Part shown: positions 1-9,386 of the stretch, in pieces
Layout of the letters: every line of letters begins with the position of its first letter
How positions within the stretch are numbered: position 1 is the stretch's first letter
From: PNON01 sp964387025
GTDB taxonomy: Bacteria > Chloroflexota > Anaerolineae > Anaerolineales > Anaerolineaceae
Assembly (NCBI GenBank): GCA_964387025.1
Contig: CAYLUZ010000003.1
Location: forward strand, 248,001 to 312,000
Direction of reading: 5' to 3'
Length of the DNA stretch: 64,000 nt
Translations under genes and position numbers: made by a program
The notes under the pieces: generated by a model
Seen by the model: the letters and a program-made list of their open reading frames with translations, nothing else
Told to the model about the DNA's origin: nothing
Databases searched by the model: none

Positions 1-116
1 ACGATGGGTTTACGAATCGTCGAATTATAGATCAAAAATCCGACAAATATAAAAAATACAGGTATAAGGATGAGGACAAGTATTTCCGGAAAAGAAGCTG
101 TTGAAAAATTATTCAT
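1..116 (-). CDS. partial membrane protein, N-terminus only
   Basis: An open frame begins at an ATG (114-116) on the minus strand and runs off the left edge after 38 codons. The visible part has a short polar N-terminus (MNNFSTASFPE), one strong hydrophobic segment of about 20 residues, then IYNSTIRKP, which looks like a membrane anchor followed by a basic stop-transfer stretch. The topology resembles the N-terminus of LemA-like or other single-span proteins, but too little is visible to name a family. No clear Shine-Dalgarno sequence is seen. The call as a gene rests on the hydrophobic profile and on its orientation matching the regulator upstream. Confidence 0.45.
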   Translation of the reverse strand, partial: MNNFSTASFPEILVLILIPVFFIFVGFLIYNSTIRKPI

Positions 117-381
117 TATGGTTCTTTAGCCATTCTTTGTAGTAGTTTTGTATTTCTATTATTAAAATATACTACCTTCAATATAAGTTTTACAAATTTC
201 CTTGATAGGATATTTCAAGGAATTCTTGTCGCCCATCTTCAATGGAATATAATTCAATCGGAGTGGGATAACAAAATTTAGACTAGCTAAAATACTATCC
301 ACTAGACAAAATGTTATAATTTGATTGTACTTGACTTTAGTAAATTGGTAATAAACTGAGAGTAAATATCATAAAGGTGAA
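117..381. other. AT-rich intergenic region
   Basis: AT-rich spacer between the regulator gene and the partial membrane protein. I see no convincing coding frame, strong hairpin or repeat in it. Confidence 0.5.
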
Positions 382-1050
382 CTAAACATCCAGTCGATAA
401 CCAACACCCCTTACAGTAATAATAAATCGAGGATGACGGGGATCGATTTCAATGATTTTTCTTAACCAGCTAATATGGACATCTAAAGTACGAGTGTCCA
501 TTGTGTAATCAGTCTCCCAGATATCTGTAAAAAGGGTGTTCCTCTCGATCACTTCCCCCGAATGGTCCATAAGAAATTTCATGAGTTTAAGGAGATAAGG
601 TGTCAATTTTCCACTATTATTCATACATCTAATGCGTTTATGTTCCAAATCAAGCCAAATTGGACCCTTATGGATTACATCTTTTCCTTGACCTGGAAGG
701 AGTGGATTGATCCGATTGACTAATTTTTGGATTGTGAAAGGAAGGGCTAATGTGACTACTTTTCCGGATGTCCCATTATTTTCCTTATCATTTTTCTTAT
801 TCTCACCTGGTGGAGTGATAATAATAATAGGGATATCATCCATTTTATCGTGTAGTGATTGGCAAATACGTTTTCCGGAAGTTCGTAATGAATCTGAGTC
901 AATAATGATAATATCCGGGTCTATTTCAATAAATTGTTTGAGGGCAGCTGTCCCGTTCGGAACGCTAAACACATTAAAATCACGTTTCTTTAGCCCTGGG
1001 CCAAAAGACCGGTGTCGATTTCCTTCAATCAATAACAGTCTAGCGAGCAA
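382..1050 (-). CDS. atypical OmpR-family response regulator
   Basis: A 222-residue protein with an N-terminal receiver-like fold (about 1-120) and a C-terminal OmpR/PhoB winged helix (about 130-222), shown by TYPICAL late motifs such as LDVHISWLRKIIE and TVRGVGYRLDV. It would bind DNA as a transcription factor. The receiver is degenerate. The usual acidic pair after the first strand is replaced by IEGNR, and the conserved lysine of the K-P-F motif is missing (ALPF). A phosphoacceptor-like Asp in IIIIDSDS remains. Phosphorylation-independent or altered control is therefore likely. The start is a TTG at 1048-1050 preceded by AGGA about 7 bases upstream, so translation may be weak. No partner kinase is adjacent. 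Confidence 0.8.
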   Translation of the reverse strand: MLARLLLIEGNRHRSFGPGLKKRDFNVFSVPNGTAALKQFIEIDPDIIIIDSDSLRTSGKRICQSLHDKMDDIPIIIITPPGENKKNDKENNGTSGKVVTLALPFTIQKLVNRINPLLPGQGKDVIHKGPIWLDLEHKRIRCMNNSGKLTPYLLKLMKFLMDHSGEVIERNTLFTDIWETDYTMDTRTLDVHISWLRKIIEIDPRHPRFIITVRGVGYRLDV

Positions 1051-1449
1051 TTTAATATCCTGATTTTGTCAAATTATAAGTTACAAATTTTGTGAATCCC
1101 CCGGTAACCGTTCTTCTTAGTTGTCCTATTTAGTCTCATTGTAAATATGCAATAATAATAGGATGAAGATTATAAGGGTTTCATGATTATACCTTAAAAC
1201 AATGAAGAATCGTAAGTTGAATTTTTACATTTCTTTAACATCTGGCAGTATTGTTAAATAAATAGCTTTTAATTTGTCTCTCTGTTCATAGAAGTTCGGA
1301 TTTTTAATAATTGGATATTGAGCGATTTGTATGCATTTGAAGTAATTGATGATTGTGGTCAATGAATGGTATGATTAAAATTTACCGTTCATTATAATAT
1401 TCTGTTGCACCTACTCTGACAGCGTGTTAAAATTGATTTGGAGGTTTGG
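1051..1449. other. intergenic region between divergent genes
   Basis: About 400 bases without a supported gene, separating the minus-strand regulator from the plus-strand nuclease gene. It is AT-rich and holds the promoter candidate at 1346-1375 and the Shine-Dalgarno sequence GGAGG at 1440-1444. Nothing else is evident. Confidence 0.6.
1346..1375 (+). promoter_or_regulatory. sigma-70-type promoter candidate
   Basis: TTGATG (1346-1351), an 18-base spacer and TATGAT (1370-1375) lie about 75 bases before the start of the DUF151 gene. It would drive this gene and perhaps the dnaB operon downstream. Confidence 0.5.
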
Positions 1450-2046
1450 ATGGGCAAAATGGTCGAAGTAGTAATTGATAGCTTGAGGGTGAGCTTAACC
1501 AATGCCCAACGGGTTCTGATTTTGCACGCAAAAAACGAGGACCGGTATCTACCGATATGGATAGGACCATACGAAGCAGAAGCCATTACTATCATTTTGC
1601 AGGAAGTTGAGGTTTCCCGACCATTAACGCATGATCTCCTAAAAAATGTTTTTTCATCGTTACATGCAAAATTGATCCAGATCCAGGTATTCTCCCTGCT
1701 GGATAACGTTTTTTTTGGCAAAATAGTCGCAGAAATCGGTGATGAGATCATTGAGATAGATTCCAGACCTTCAGACGCCATAGCCTTGGCAATCAGGGCG
1801 CATATACCTATTATGGTGGATTATGACATTCTTGAGCAGGCTGGAATTAAACCTGAGCCAGCTGTACTTGACGAAGATACTGATAGTACGGGGGAACCAG
1901 ATCAACCTCCATTGGACAAGCCTGCAGAAAAACGGCTCACCATCTTTGAAGACTTCATCAGTAAACTTGATTTGGATGAGGGACCAGATCCTGATATTGA
2001 TGAACCGGAAGATGACCCGGATGATAACCCGGAAAAAGATAACTAG
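1450..2046 (+). CDS. bifunctional nuclease family protein (DUF151)
   Basis: A 198-residue protein whose first 130 residues match the bifunctional nuclease (BFN/DUF151) family: VEVVIDSLRV at the start, VLILHAKNEDRYLPIWIG, and the family signature SRPSDAIALAIRAHIPI. Family members have been reported with DNase/RNase activity; the activity here is inferred. The C-terminal 65 residues form a very acidic, Pro/Asp-rich tail (repeats of DEP, DDPD) that is probably disordered. The start was chosen at ATG 1450, 5 bases after GGAGG, rather than the in-frame TTG at 1438 that lies before the ribosome site. It precedes dnaB by 56 bases on the same strand. Confidence 0.88.
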   Translation: MGKMVEVVIDSLRVSLTNAQRVLILHAKNEDRYLPIWIGPYEAEAITIILQEVEVSRPLTHDLLKNVFSSLHAKLIQIQVFSLLDNVFFGKIVAEIGDEIIEIDSRPSDAIALAIRAHIPIMVDYDILEQAGIKPEPAVLDEDTDSTGEPDQPPLDKPAEKRLTIFEDFISKLDLDEGPDPDIDEPEDDPDDNPEKDN

Positions 2047-2102
2047 ATTTCATTAACTGCTATAAATTACAATTTATCAGTCCCATTCCATTGGAGATAT
2101 TC

Positions 2103-3473
2103 ATGCAAGATTATCCTGACCAAGAGACTGAATCTTCTGCTGAAACTCAAACAATGCCTCATAATCGGGATGCAGAAGAATCTCTCCTGGGTTCCATTCT
2201 AATCAATCCTGAGGCGATCTACGATATAGTCCAATTTATCGAGGCAGATGATTTTTACATCCATCGACATCGTTGGATATGGACAACTTTTACCCGACTG
2301 ATTGAAAATCGGATACCCATCGACCTATTAACTGTTACAGAGGATCTGGCTGCTCAGGATCACCTAATGGAATTAGGCGGGCCAGCTTATCTGACAGCAC
2401 TTATCTCCAAAGTTCCCAGTGCGCTCAACGTTGAATCTTATGGCCATATTATAGAAGACCATTCGATCCGGCGTAAACTGTTGTCTGCTGCAAATGATGT
2501 TGCCCGGCTGGCTTATAACCAGGAAAAACAACTGAATACTGTTATTGATGATGCCGAAAAATCCATATTTGCGATCAGTGAAAGGCGGGTGAGAAATGAT
2601 TTACAGCCCATCCGCTCAGTCCTGAGTAAATATTTTGACCATATTGAAGAACTGGCGAAGCGAAGCGACGAATTCTTCGGTGTCCCAACTGGATTAACCG
2701 ATCTTGACCGGCTGCTGGGCGGGTTGCAAAAATCAGATCTGTTGATCCTCGCCGGGAGACCAGGAATGGGTAAAACTGGTTTTCTGCTGGGTGCTGCGAG
2801 AACAGCAGCGTTAACTTACAAAAAACATGTTGCCATCTTTTCACTGGAAATGTCTAATGAACAGTTGGTACAAAGACTTATCTCACAGCAGACAGGTATT
2901 GAATCACAGAAATTACGGGCTGGAAAACTAAATGAGGATGAATGGCAGCAATTTGCCCAGGCGGTTGGTGCCCTGAGCAATACAACAATTTTCCTGGATG
3001 ACACTCCGGCGATCACCCCACTTCAGATGCGCACAAAATGCCGCCGGTTGCATATGGAACATAACCTGGATTTGATTGTTGTAGATTACCTTCAATTGAT
3101 GAGTGGTGACACCCGTACAGATAATCGAGTACAGGAAGTTTCCTACATTTCACGATACCTGAAAGTATTAGCCAGAGAATTAAACGTACCGGTACTCGCT
3201 GCAGCACAACTTTCCAGGGCTGTTGAGCAACGCTCAGATAAAAGGCCAATACTATCAGACCTGCGTGAATCAGGCAGTCTGGAGCAGGATGCGGATATCG
3301 TTATGTTCATCCACCGGCCGGATGCCCTCGATAAAAACAGCTTAAAACAGAATATTGCTGAATTGATCGTTGCGAAACACCGTAATGGACCCACTCATTC
3401 AGGAATTCAGGTGATATTCATGTCACACCTGGCTAAGTTTGAGAATGCCGCCACTTATGTTCAACCAAGATAA
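2103..3473 (+). CDS. dnaB: replicative DNA helicase DnaB
   Basis: A 456-residue replicative helicase of normal family length. The N-terminal domain (about 20-120) begins with the typical PHNRDAEESLLGSIL. The RecA-like ATPase domain (about 185-450) carries Walker A GRPGMGKT, Walker B LIVVDYLQLM and the C-terminal LRESGSLEQDADIVMFIHR motif. It unwinds DNA ahead of the replisome. The ATG at 2103 is preceded by GGAGAT. An upstream in-frame TTG at 2091 includes that ribosome site and was rejected. It is followed within 12 bases by the DnaD-domain gene and then by a DnaC-like ATPase, so helicase and candidate loader factors form one operon. Confidence 0.96.
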   Translation: MQDYPDQETESSAETQTMPHNRDAEESLLGSILINPEAIYDIVQFIEADDFYIHRHRWIWTTFTRLIENRIPIDLLTVTEDLAAQDHLMELGGPAYLTALISKVPSALNVESYGHIIEDHSIRRKLLSAANDVARLAYNQEKQLNTVIDDAEKSIFAISERRVRNDLQPIRSVLSKYFDHIEELAKRSDEFFGVPTGLTDLDRLLGGLQKSDLLILAGRPGMGKTGFLLGAARTAALTYKKHVAIFSLEMSNEQLVQRLISQQTGIESQKLRAGKLNEDEWQQFAQAVGALSNTTIFLDDTPAITPLQMRTKCRRLHMEHNLDLIVVDYLQLMSGDTRTDNRVQEVSYISRYLKVLARELNVPVLAAAQLSRAVEQRSDKRPILSDLRESGSLEQDADIVMFIHRPDALDKNSLKQNIAELIVAKHRNGPTHSGIQVIFMSHLAKFENAATYVQPR

Positions 3474-3484
3474 GATTATCACTT

Positions 3485-4147
3485 ATGAATGACAAGAACC
3501 CTTTAGTTAAAAAATTCCAGGGATTTCCAGCGGGAGTCACTCAGCTAACGGAATTTCCTGAAGCATTCTTCGTTGACCTGTTACCCGAAATTGACAATCT
3601 TGATGAAATGAAAATCACGCTGTATGCTTTCTGGTACATCCAGCAGTTGGTGGGTGATATTCGATGTATGAATTTATCGGAAATGCGGAAAGACACAGTC
3701 CTGAAAAAAGCGCTTAGTCAAACTGAGGGAATCGAAAATTATTATATTATCTTGGATATTTCCCTGGCGAAAGCTGTTGATAGGGGATCTTTATTGATGG
3801 TTGATGGGAAAAACAAAAAAGACAGGTATTATTTCATAAACACGCCGCGCAGTACAGCAATAATTGATGGATATGAAAAAGGCCAGTGGGACTTGGATTC
3901 ATCCAGCCAACAGCAGATTGTGGGTCTTGATCTGAACAAACCTGATGTTTATAAGCTCTATGAAAACAATATTGGATTAATAACACCAATGATCGCAGAA
4001 CAACTTAAGGCGGCCGGTGACGAGTATCCCCTGGAGTGGATAGAAGATGCCATTCGGATCGCAGTTGAAAATAACGTCAGACGCTGGTCTTATATATCGA
4101 GAATTCTTGCATCATGGAACGAAAGAGGGCGTAATGGTAAAAATTGA
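3485..4147 (+). CDS. DnaD-domain replication initiation protein
   Basis: A 220-residue protein. The N-terminal part (about 1-125) is probably a winged helix. The C-terminal part (about 155-215) is a DnaD/DnaB2 domain, recognised from YKLYENNIGLITPMI followed by WIEDAIRIAVENN and the end motif WSYISRILASW. In Firmicutes, DnaD-type proteins act with DnaB-type remodelling proteins and DnaI in loading the helicase. A similar role is inferred here because the gene sits between dnaB and a DnaC/DnaI-like ATPase. It overlaps the next gene by 14 bases, which suggests translational coupling. Confidence 0.88.
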   Translation: MNDKNPLVKKFQGFPAGVTQLTEFPEAFFVDLLPEIDNLDEMKITLYAFWYIQQLVGDIRCMNLSEMRKDTVLKKALSQTEGIENYYIILDISLAKAVDRGSLLMVDGKNKKDRYYFINTPRSTAIIDGYEKGQWDLDSSSQQQIVGLDLNKPDVYKLYENNIGLITPMIAEQLKAAGDEYPLEWIEDAIRIAVENNVRRWSYISRILASWNERGRNGKN

Positions 4148-5579
4148 TGAGACCATCCGAAAAGTGGCCGCGGGAATCAAACCGGTAAATAATCCAGGGG
4201 AAAAAGACAAAGATCCATTACATGAGAATAATCTCCAAGCCTATGGTGATCCGAACTGTCCCATTTGCCATGGGATAGGTTTTTACCGAAGGGAATTGCC
4301 GCTAACAGATCCAAATTTCGGAAAAGTGGAAATATGCGTATGCCGTCAGGAAGAGGTAACCAGGAACGCGCATAGTAAACTGTACAAATTTGCCAACCTG
4401 GAATCATTACGACAATTCACATTTGATTCATTCAGGCCGGATGGCAAAGATGGAACATTAAACGAGCCTGAAGCGCTATCCCTTGAAGGAGCATTTAACA
4501 GTTGCCGGAGTTTTGCCGGGCATCTGGATGGTTGGCTTTTGATCACGGGGCAATATGGCTGCGGAAAAACACATCTGGCTGCAGCTATTGCCAACCAGAC
4601 CGTCTCCCTGGGAGTTCCGACACTCTTTTTAACATCTCCAGACCTTCTGGATTGGTTGCGCTTTGCGTTTACAGATCCAGATACGACATTCGAGCAGCGA
4701 TTTGATGAGATTCGCACCATCCAACTCCTTATTTTAGATGATTTTGGAACAGAGAATGCCACTCCATGGGCACAGGAAAAACTTTTCCAGATCCTCAATT
4801 ACCGTTATTTGAATCGATTACCGCTTGTGGTTACTACCAATCATGATTTGGAATCAATTGAAAAAAGAATACAATCCAGGCTGCAAGATCCTGAACTGGT
4901 TCAAAGAATATTCATCAACGCGCCTGACTATCGCAATCCGAAAGCAATGGGTGCTCATTCAGAGCTATCTTCATTAAACTTGCACCTGAGTCGGACCTTT
5001 GAATCGTTTGACACCCGAAAAGGTGATAAGTTGTCGGCTGAAGAACAGGCAAGCCTGGAAAAGGCCTTGAAGGCTGCACGAAAATTCGCAGAGACTCCCA
5101 AGGGTTGGTTGATCATTACTGGAAAATACGCGACTGGTAAAACGCACCTGGCAGCCGCGATAGGGAATTATCAGGTTTCCAAAGGATTTCCACCTTTGTT
5201 TATCAGCGTACCGGATCTGATGGATCATTTGAGAGCAACATTTCATCCAGAAAGCCGGGAAACTTATGATCAGAGATTCGAAGAGATACGCACTACGCCT
5301 TTACTAATTTTGGACGACTTAGGTGGACAAAATCCTTCTGCATGGGTAAAAGAAAAACTATACCAGTTATTTAATTACCGGTATTATTCCGAATTGCCTA
5401 CGATTGTGACCACTTCAGTCCCATTGGACAAACTGGATGAACGATTGCTCACCCGGATTTTAGATCGCCGGTTGTGCAAGCAATTGGAACTCAACGTGCC
5501 ATCATACAATCAGATTGAAGACTCAAGCCGAAGACCGCGAAAAACAGGCAGCCGAAAAGAAGGAATCTTTGATTTATAG
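4134..5579 (+). CDS. DnaC/IstB-type ATPase with two tandem AAA+ domains
   Basis: A 481-residue protein containing two copies of a DnaC/DnaI/IstB-type ATPase. Near the N-terminus four cysteines (CPIC at 42-45 and CVC at 68-70) form a likely zinc site. Domain 1 (about 95-270) has Walker A GQYGCGKTH (139-147) and Walker B LLILDDFG. Domain 2 (about 285-460) has GKYATGKTH (330-338) and LLILDDLG. Both keep the sensor-like VVTTN or IVTTS strand. DnaC and DnaI are normally about 245-310 residues with one ATPase domain. The ATG at 4134 follows AGAGGG and overlaps the DnaD gene; an earlier in-frame ATG at 4047 lies deep inside that gene. The context suggests a helicase loader; an IstB transposition helper is unlikely because no transposase is nearby. 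Confidence 0.88.
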   Translation: MVKIDETIRKVAAGIKPVNNPGEKDKDPLHENNLQAYGDPNCPICHGIGFYRRELPLTDPNFGKVEICVCRQEEVTRNAHSKLYKFANLESLRQFTFDSFRPDGKDGTLNEPEALSLEGAFNSCRSFAGHLDGWLLITGQYGCGKTHLAAAIANQTVSLGVPTLFLTSPDLLDWLRFAFTDPDTTFEQRFDEIRTIQLLILDDFGTENATPWAQEKLFQILNYRYLNRLPLVVTTNHDLESIEKRIQSRLQDPELVQRIFINAPDYRNPKAMGAHSELSSLNLHLSRTFESFDTRKGDKLSAEEQASLEKALKAARKFAETPKGWLIITGKYATGKTHLAAAIGNYQVSKGFPPLFISVPDLMDHLRATFHPESRETYDQRFEEIRTTPLLILDDLGGQNPSAWVKEKLYQLFNYRYYSELPTIVTTSVPLDKLDERLLTRILDRRLCKQLELNVPSYNQIEDSSRRPRKTGSRKEGIFDL

Positions 5580-5596
5580 AGGGGACTTATTGATTC

Positions 5597-8074
5597 TTAA
5601 GGCTCAATTCCCTGGTAAATTTTATTGCCAAAAGCAATAAACATCACTTTTCCCGGATTGACAGCAAACGCAGTGGCAATTTTCCCTTCCAATTTAAATG
5701 GATCTCCAACCTGCATGGATAATTTTTTCTGAAGAGTCATGCGCAATGAAAAATGATATAGGCTTTGTCCGGCGGCGTCCAGGAGGTAGATGGACGGATC
5801 GGGAGGCTGACTATATTGCAGTTGGGTAAATGTTGTATTTGGTACAACCACCGGTTTTTTTTCACCACCATTCACAGCGATCACATATGGGATCGGATCT
5901 TTACATTTCGTGGGCGAACCGAGAATATCACTATATATACAGCTTGTCATATGTCCATCTTGATGGAGCATATATAAGTCGTTGCCGTTCACAGAAAAAT
6001 CCAGAGCATCCTGCATGGGTGGATTTCCTAAGTCAAAGAAATTGTATGGTTTATTGATGAACGCTCCGATACCACCCATATATACCCATACCGAGTTGGA
6101 CTCTACATCCATCACGTAAAGTCGGCCACCATCTAAAGTGATCGCCTTCACTTTTCCCCAACCGGAATCGGGGGGGGTCAGTGTCATTGAAGTTGCCATT
6201 ACTCCAGGACCGCAATATACAATATTACCTCTTCCATCCAATGCGACTAAACTGGCATCAAGCGAATTGCCTTTAGGTACAAGAGTAATATCCACAAATG
6301 GATCGACAATATAAGATCCGAATGGACCAGGTGCACAACTAAAAGTGGGGTCCATTTCAAACCCTTTTCCAGTCAAAATTGCCCGGAGTACCTGGCCACT
6401 GATGCTATCAAGCATATAAATATCAGTTGATGTTGAAACAATCTGGGTGATATTCACAGATGGTGGTAATCCATCCACGATTGCAGGGATGAATTCAATT
6501 CTCGCGATACCTCCGAGATCATCCAGAACATTCTGAGCTTGAGATCGGAGAGCGATAGCCTCATCGCTTTTCCCGTATTTATCTGCTTTATCCAATAAAA
6601 CGACGGCGTTTTCCCAGGATTTTTGTTGTTCTGCTGGTGTTTGATTTTTACCAATTTGGGCAATGGTTGTTTTTGCCTGATTGAGGTAATAGTCAAACTG
6701 GCTGGTTTTACCCCTGGTAAGATACATGCTTGAAGCCGCCACGACAACGATCAGTGGAATTGCGATGGATATAAGGATCATAGCTGGATTTGGAAGGGCG
6801 GGCAGTTTGAATCCGCCTTCCGGTGTAATGTATTCCAAAGCTTGATTGAATGATTTTCCTGTTTTTACTGCAGCAGTTTTTAATAATTTTCCGGTAAAAC
6901 CTGCTGTTTTTGAAGCTGCTTTTCCAGTCGAAGCTATTAATCTGTCAAATTTTTCTGTGTTTACTTTCTTGAACCGGATCTCAGCATCAGGATGTGGTGG
7001 CTTTTTCTCCTTTTTAAATTTCAAGAAGAATGATGATAAACCACTCTGAAAACGTTTGGTTGAGTTTCCGAAATCACGTTTTAATTCCAAAAATGCTTCC
7101 CGGTAAGATAACTCGGATTCTTCAATTTGAATATCAGGTTTTACCTGAGGTATGGGTTTCGCTGGCACTCCGGGAGATGCAGACTTTAAAGTCTGGACGG
7201 GTAAAGCTCTTGAAGAATCCAGTGGCTCATTGTTTGTTTCTATTACTGGTTCGACTACCTTATTTGTTTCCTTTGCTCTTGCAGAAATTGCCATGACCGG
7301 GATAGCTTTTCCATCAAGGTTTACCTGAACGGGTGGAGCAGGATTCATTTGCCTGAGAGGTTGACCAGCAATTACTGTTGAAGTAGATAATGGCGATTGT
7401 AATATCATACGCCCCGAACCAGGTTTTACCTGGATCAATAAGGCTCGTATATTTGGTGAGACCTGATTGAGTAGGCGGCGTTTCAGATAATCTAAGGCGA
7501 TTGAAGGACTGCCACTTAAATTTGCCGGAGTCCAGGTGGCAAGAGGTTCAGGGCTGAATAGAATATATTCATCTGTTTTGATATTACCCAGGAAGAACCT
7601 TATGGTGATGGACCGACTTACCCCCAAACCGCGCCCTGATCCTTCGGGGTCATAATGGTGCTCTGTTTGCTCTTTGTTCAGTACAAAAGAATGCGTATAG
7701 CCTGAATGGCCAATATATACACGCTCTCCATGGATGACTGCGCAATTTAATAAAACTGTTACCTGCTGACCCCCAGGACTCTCTTTTAAGTTATATTCTA
7801 GTACGGCCTCATTTATTGTTTCCGCGATTTTCTTAATTCCACTTGTGACCGTACCTGACGATTGAAAATACTCCCGTAAAGCCTTCTCCAGGATCACCTG
7901 TATACGATCTTCTGCCAGACTATTCTCTCCAAATGGGGTGATCAGGACCATGAGAAAATCACCAGACCGGTTACGATTAGCGTTTTTTGGCGCTGGTTGA
8001 AACCGTAAACCCGGCAGATAATTCTGCTCATTACTATTTTTTATGTATAAGGGAAAAAGGTTTAGATCGAACAC
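5597..8074 (-). CDS. membrane protein with degenerate PP2C-like domain and beta-propeller-like exterior
   Basis: An 825-residue protein starting at GTG 8072-8074. Residues 1-230 look like a PP2C (PPM) phosphatase: GGQQVTVLLNCAVI is followed by RVYIGHSGYTHSFVL, where active enzymes have a metal-binding G-D-S-R/G element. Here it reads GHSG, so catalysis is doubtful. A Pro/Lys-rich linker (about 230-425) follows, then one transmembrane segment (about 432-455, MILISIAIPLIVVVAAS). The outer part contains an alpha-helical, TPR-like stretch (about 460-540) and a C-terminal region of repeated strands that resembles a beta-propeller. It is convergent with the DnaC-like gene. It may sense an extracellular signal and pass it inward; function is not known. 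Confidence 0.7.
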   Translation of the reverse strand: MFDLNLFPLYIKNSNEQNYLPGLRFQPAPKNANRNRSGDFLMVLITPFGENSLAEDRIQVILEKALREYFQSSGTVTSGIKKIAETINEAVLEYNLKESPGGQQVTVLLNCAVIHGERVYIGHSGYTHSFVLNKEQTEHHYDPEGSGRGLGVSRSITIRFFLGNIKTDEYILFSPEPLATWTPANLSGSPSIALDYLKRRLLNQVSPNIRALLIQVKPGSGRMILQSPLSTSTVIAGQPLRQMNPAPPVQVNLDGKAIPVMAISARAKETNKVVEPVIETNNEPLDSSRALPVQTLKSASPGVPAKPIPQVKPDIQIEESELSYREAFLELKRDFGNSTKRFQSGLSSFFLKFKKEKKPPHPDAEIRFKKVNTEKFDRLIASTGKAASKTAGFTGKLLKTAAVKTGKSFNQALEYITPEGGFKLPALPNPAMILISIAIPLIVVVAASSMYLTRGKTSQFDYYLNQAKTTIAQIGKNQTPAEQQKSWENAVVLLDKADKYGKSDEAIALRSQAQNVLDDLGGIARIEFIPAIVDGLPPSVNITQIVSTSTDIYMLDSISGQVLRAILTGKGFEMDPTFSCAPGPFGSYIVDPFVDITLVPKGNSLDASLVALDGRGNIVYCGPGVMATSMTLTPPDSGWGKVKAITLDGGRLYVMDVESNSVWVYMGGIGAFINKPYNFFDLGNPPMQDALDFSVNGNDLYMLHQDGHMTSCIYSDILGSPTKCKDPIPYVIAVNGGEKKPVVVPNTTFTQLQYSQPPDPSIYLLDAAGQSLYHFSLRMTLQKKLSMQVGDPFKLEGKIATAFAVNPGKVMFIAFGNKIYQGIEP

Positions 8075-8293
8075 TATTAATACTACCTGTTATTATTTAT
8101 GATAGGCTAATTACTTCTTTATCTGAACATATGTTGCAAGAATTTTACCAGCGTTAACTTACCTGGATTCCTAAACCTGAATCGTTGTTTTCGTTGCCCA
8201 TGTAAAATCGGTGGAGGGATTATAATTCTTTTGTACTCATACATTACAACTATTATATTTATTATCATGATATTTAACTTCAGAGGAAAAATA

Positions 8294-9319
8294 ATGCTAT
8301 CGTTTGAAATAATCAAAGATCCTGGTGAGTGGGAAAAGATGAAGGATCAGTGGAATGACCTGCTCGAGAAATCCATTACACATGTTCCATTTTTACGATA
8401 TGAATTTTTGGAACAATGGTGGCTTACCTGCGGCGGTGGTGAGTGGAGTAAAAGCGATATGCTGATCATCACTGCCTGGGACGATAAGAAATTGGTAGGA
8501 ATCGCTCCATTATTTTATAAAATTAATGATCATGGCGACCCAAGCTTGATGTTGATCGGGAGTTATGAGATATCAGATTACCTGGATTTCATTGTTCTGC
8601 CAGAATATCTGGATCAGTTCCTATTGGATTTATTCGGTTTTCTAACCACATCAGAAATAAAAAAGTGGCAGGATATCGATCTTTACAATTTACTCGATTA
8701 CTCACCCACATTAGCAGCAGTAGAAAAGGCATCCGGCCTTGTGGGTTGGAAGAGCGAAACCGAAATCCTGCAGAAAGCGCCATATATAACTTTACCTGGA
8801 GATTGGGATCAATATTTAAAAGGAATAGATAAGAAGCAGCGGCATGAAATTCGGCGAAAGATGAGAAGACTGGCAGAAAGTGGTCATCCCAACCGGTGGT
8901 ATATAGTTGAAAATGCTGATCATGCAGAAGCCGAGATGGATGCATTTTTAGAACTAATGGATAATGATGAAGAAAAAAAAGCATTCCTCACCCCCGCTAT
9001 GAGAATCCAAATGCGGGAAACGATGCGCTGTGCTTTTGATACCGGATGTCTTAATCTATCATTTCTGGAGATAGACGGGAAAAAAGCAGCCGGCTATTTC
9101 AGTTTCTATTACTTAAATCGATTATGGGTCTACAATTCCGGTATGAACCGCGAATTTACTGAGTTTTCACCAGGTTGGGTATTATTGGGTTATCTCCTTC
9201 AGTGGGCAAATAACCAGAAAATTGATGAATTCGACTTCCTTCGGGGAGACGAAAATTACAAATATAAATTTGGAGCCATCGATCGCAGCGTTGTAAGAAT
9301 GAGAATCAGCAGAAAATAG
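8294..9319 (+). CDS. GNAT/FemAB-type acetyltransferase (BcsL/CelD-like)
   Basis: A 341-residue protein with the pattern of the GNAT-fold proteins annotated as cellulose-biosynthesis (BcsL/CelD) acetyltransferases: THVPFLRYEFLEQWW near the N-terminus, KKQRHEIRRKMRRL in the middle, and YYLNRLWVYNSGM followed by FDFLRGDENYKYKFG at the end. Such proteins transfer acyl groups onto cell-envelope or polysaccharide precursors, but the substrate cannot be read here. ATG 8294 follows AGAGGA; the frame is open upstream to 8231, where it encodes an unlikely Ile/Phe-rich extension. No polysaccharide genes are adjacent. Confidence 0.75.
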   Translation: MLSFEIIKDPGEWEKMKDQWNDLLEKSITHVPFLRYEFLEQWWLTCGGGEWSKSDMLIITAWDDKKLVGIAPLFYKINDHGDPSLMLIGSYEISDYLDFIVLPEYLDQFLLDLFGFLTTSEIKKWQDIDLYNLLDYSPTLAAVEKASGLVGWKSETEILQKAPYITLPGDWDQYLKGIDKKQRHEIRRKMRRLAESGHPNRWYIVENADHAEAEMDAFLELMDNDEEKKAFLTPAMRIQMRETMRCAFDTGCLNLSFLEIDGKKAAGYFSFYYLNRLWVYNSGMNREFTEFSPGWVLLGYLLQWANNQKIDEFDFLRGDENYKYKFGAIDRSVVRMRISRK

Positions 9320-9386
9320 GTTTCAGCTTTACTGAAGTAAAACCTGTTTTATTCCTAAGCATGAACCCCAATAATTATGAAGCTGA

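Noticed and set aside
707..1063. 118-codon open frame opposite the first response regulator
   Set aside because: Antisense shadow of a recognised gene; no ribosome site or family resemblance.
4134..5579. IstB transposition helper of an insertion sequence
   Set aside because: No istA-like transposase or terminal repeats; the operon with dnaB and a DnaD gene fits replication.
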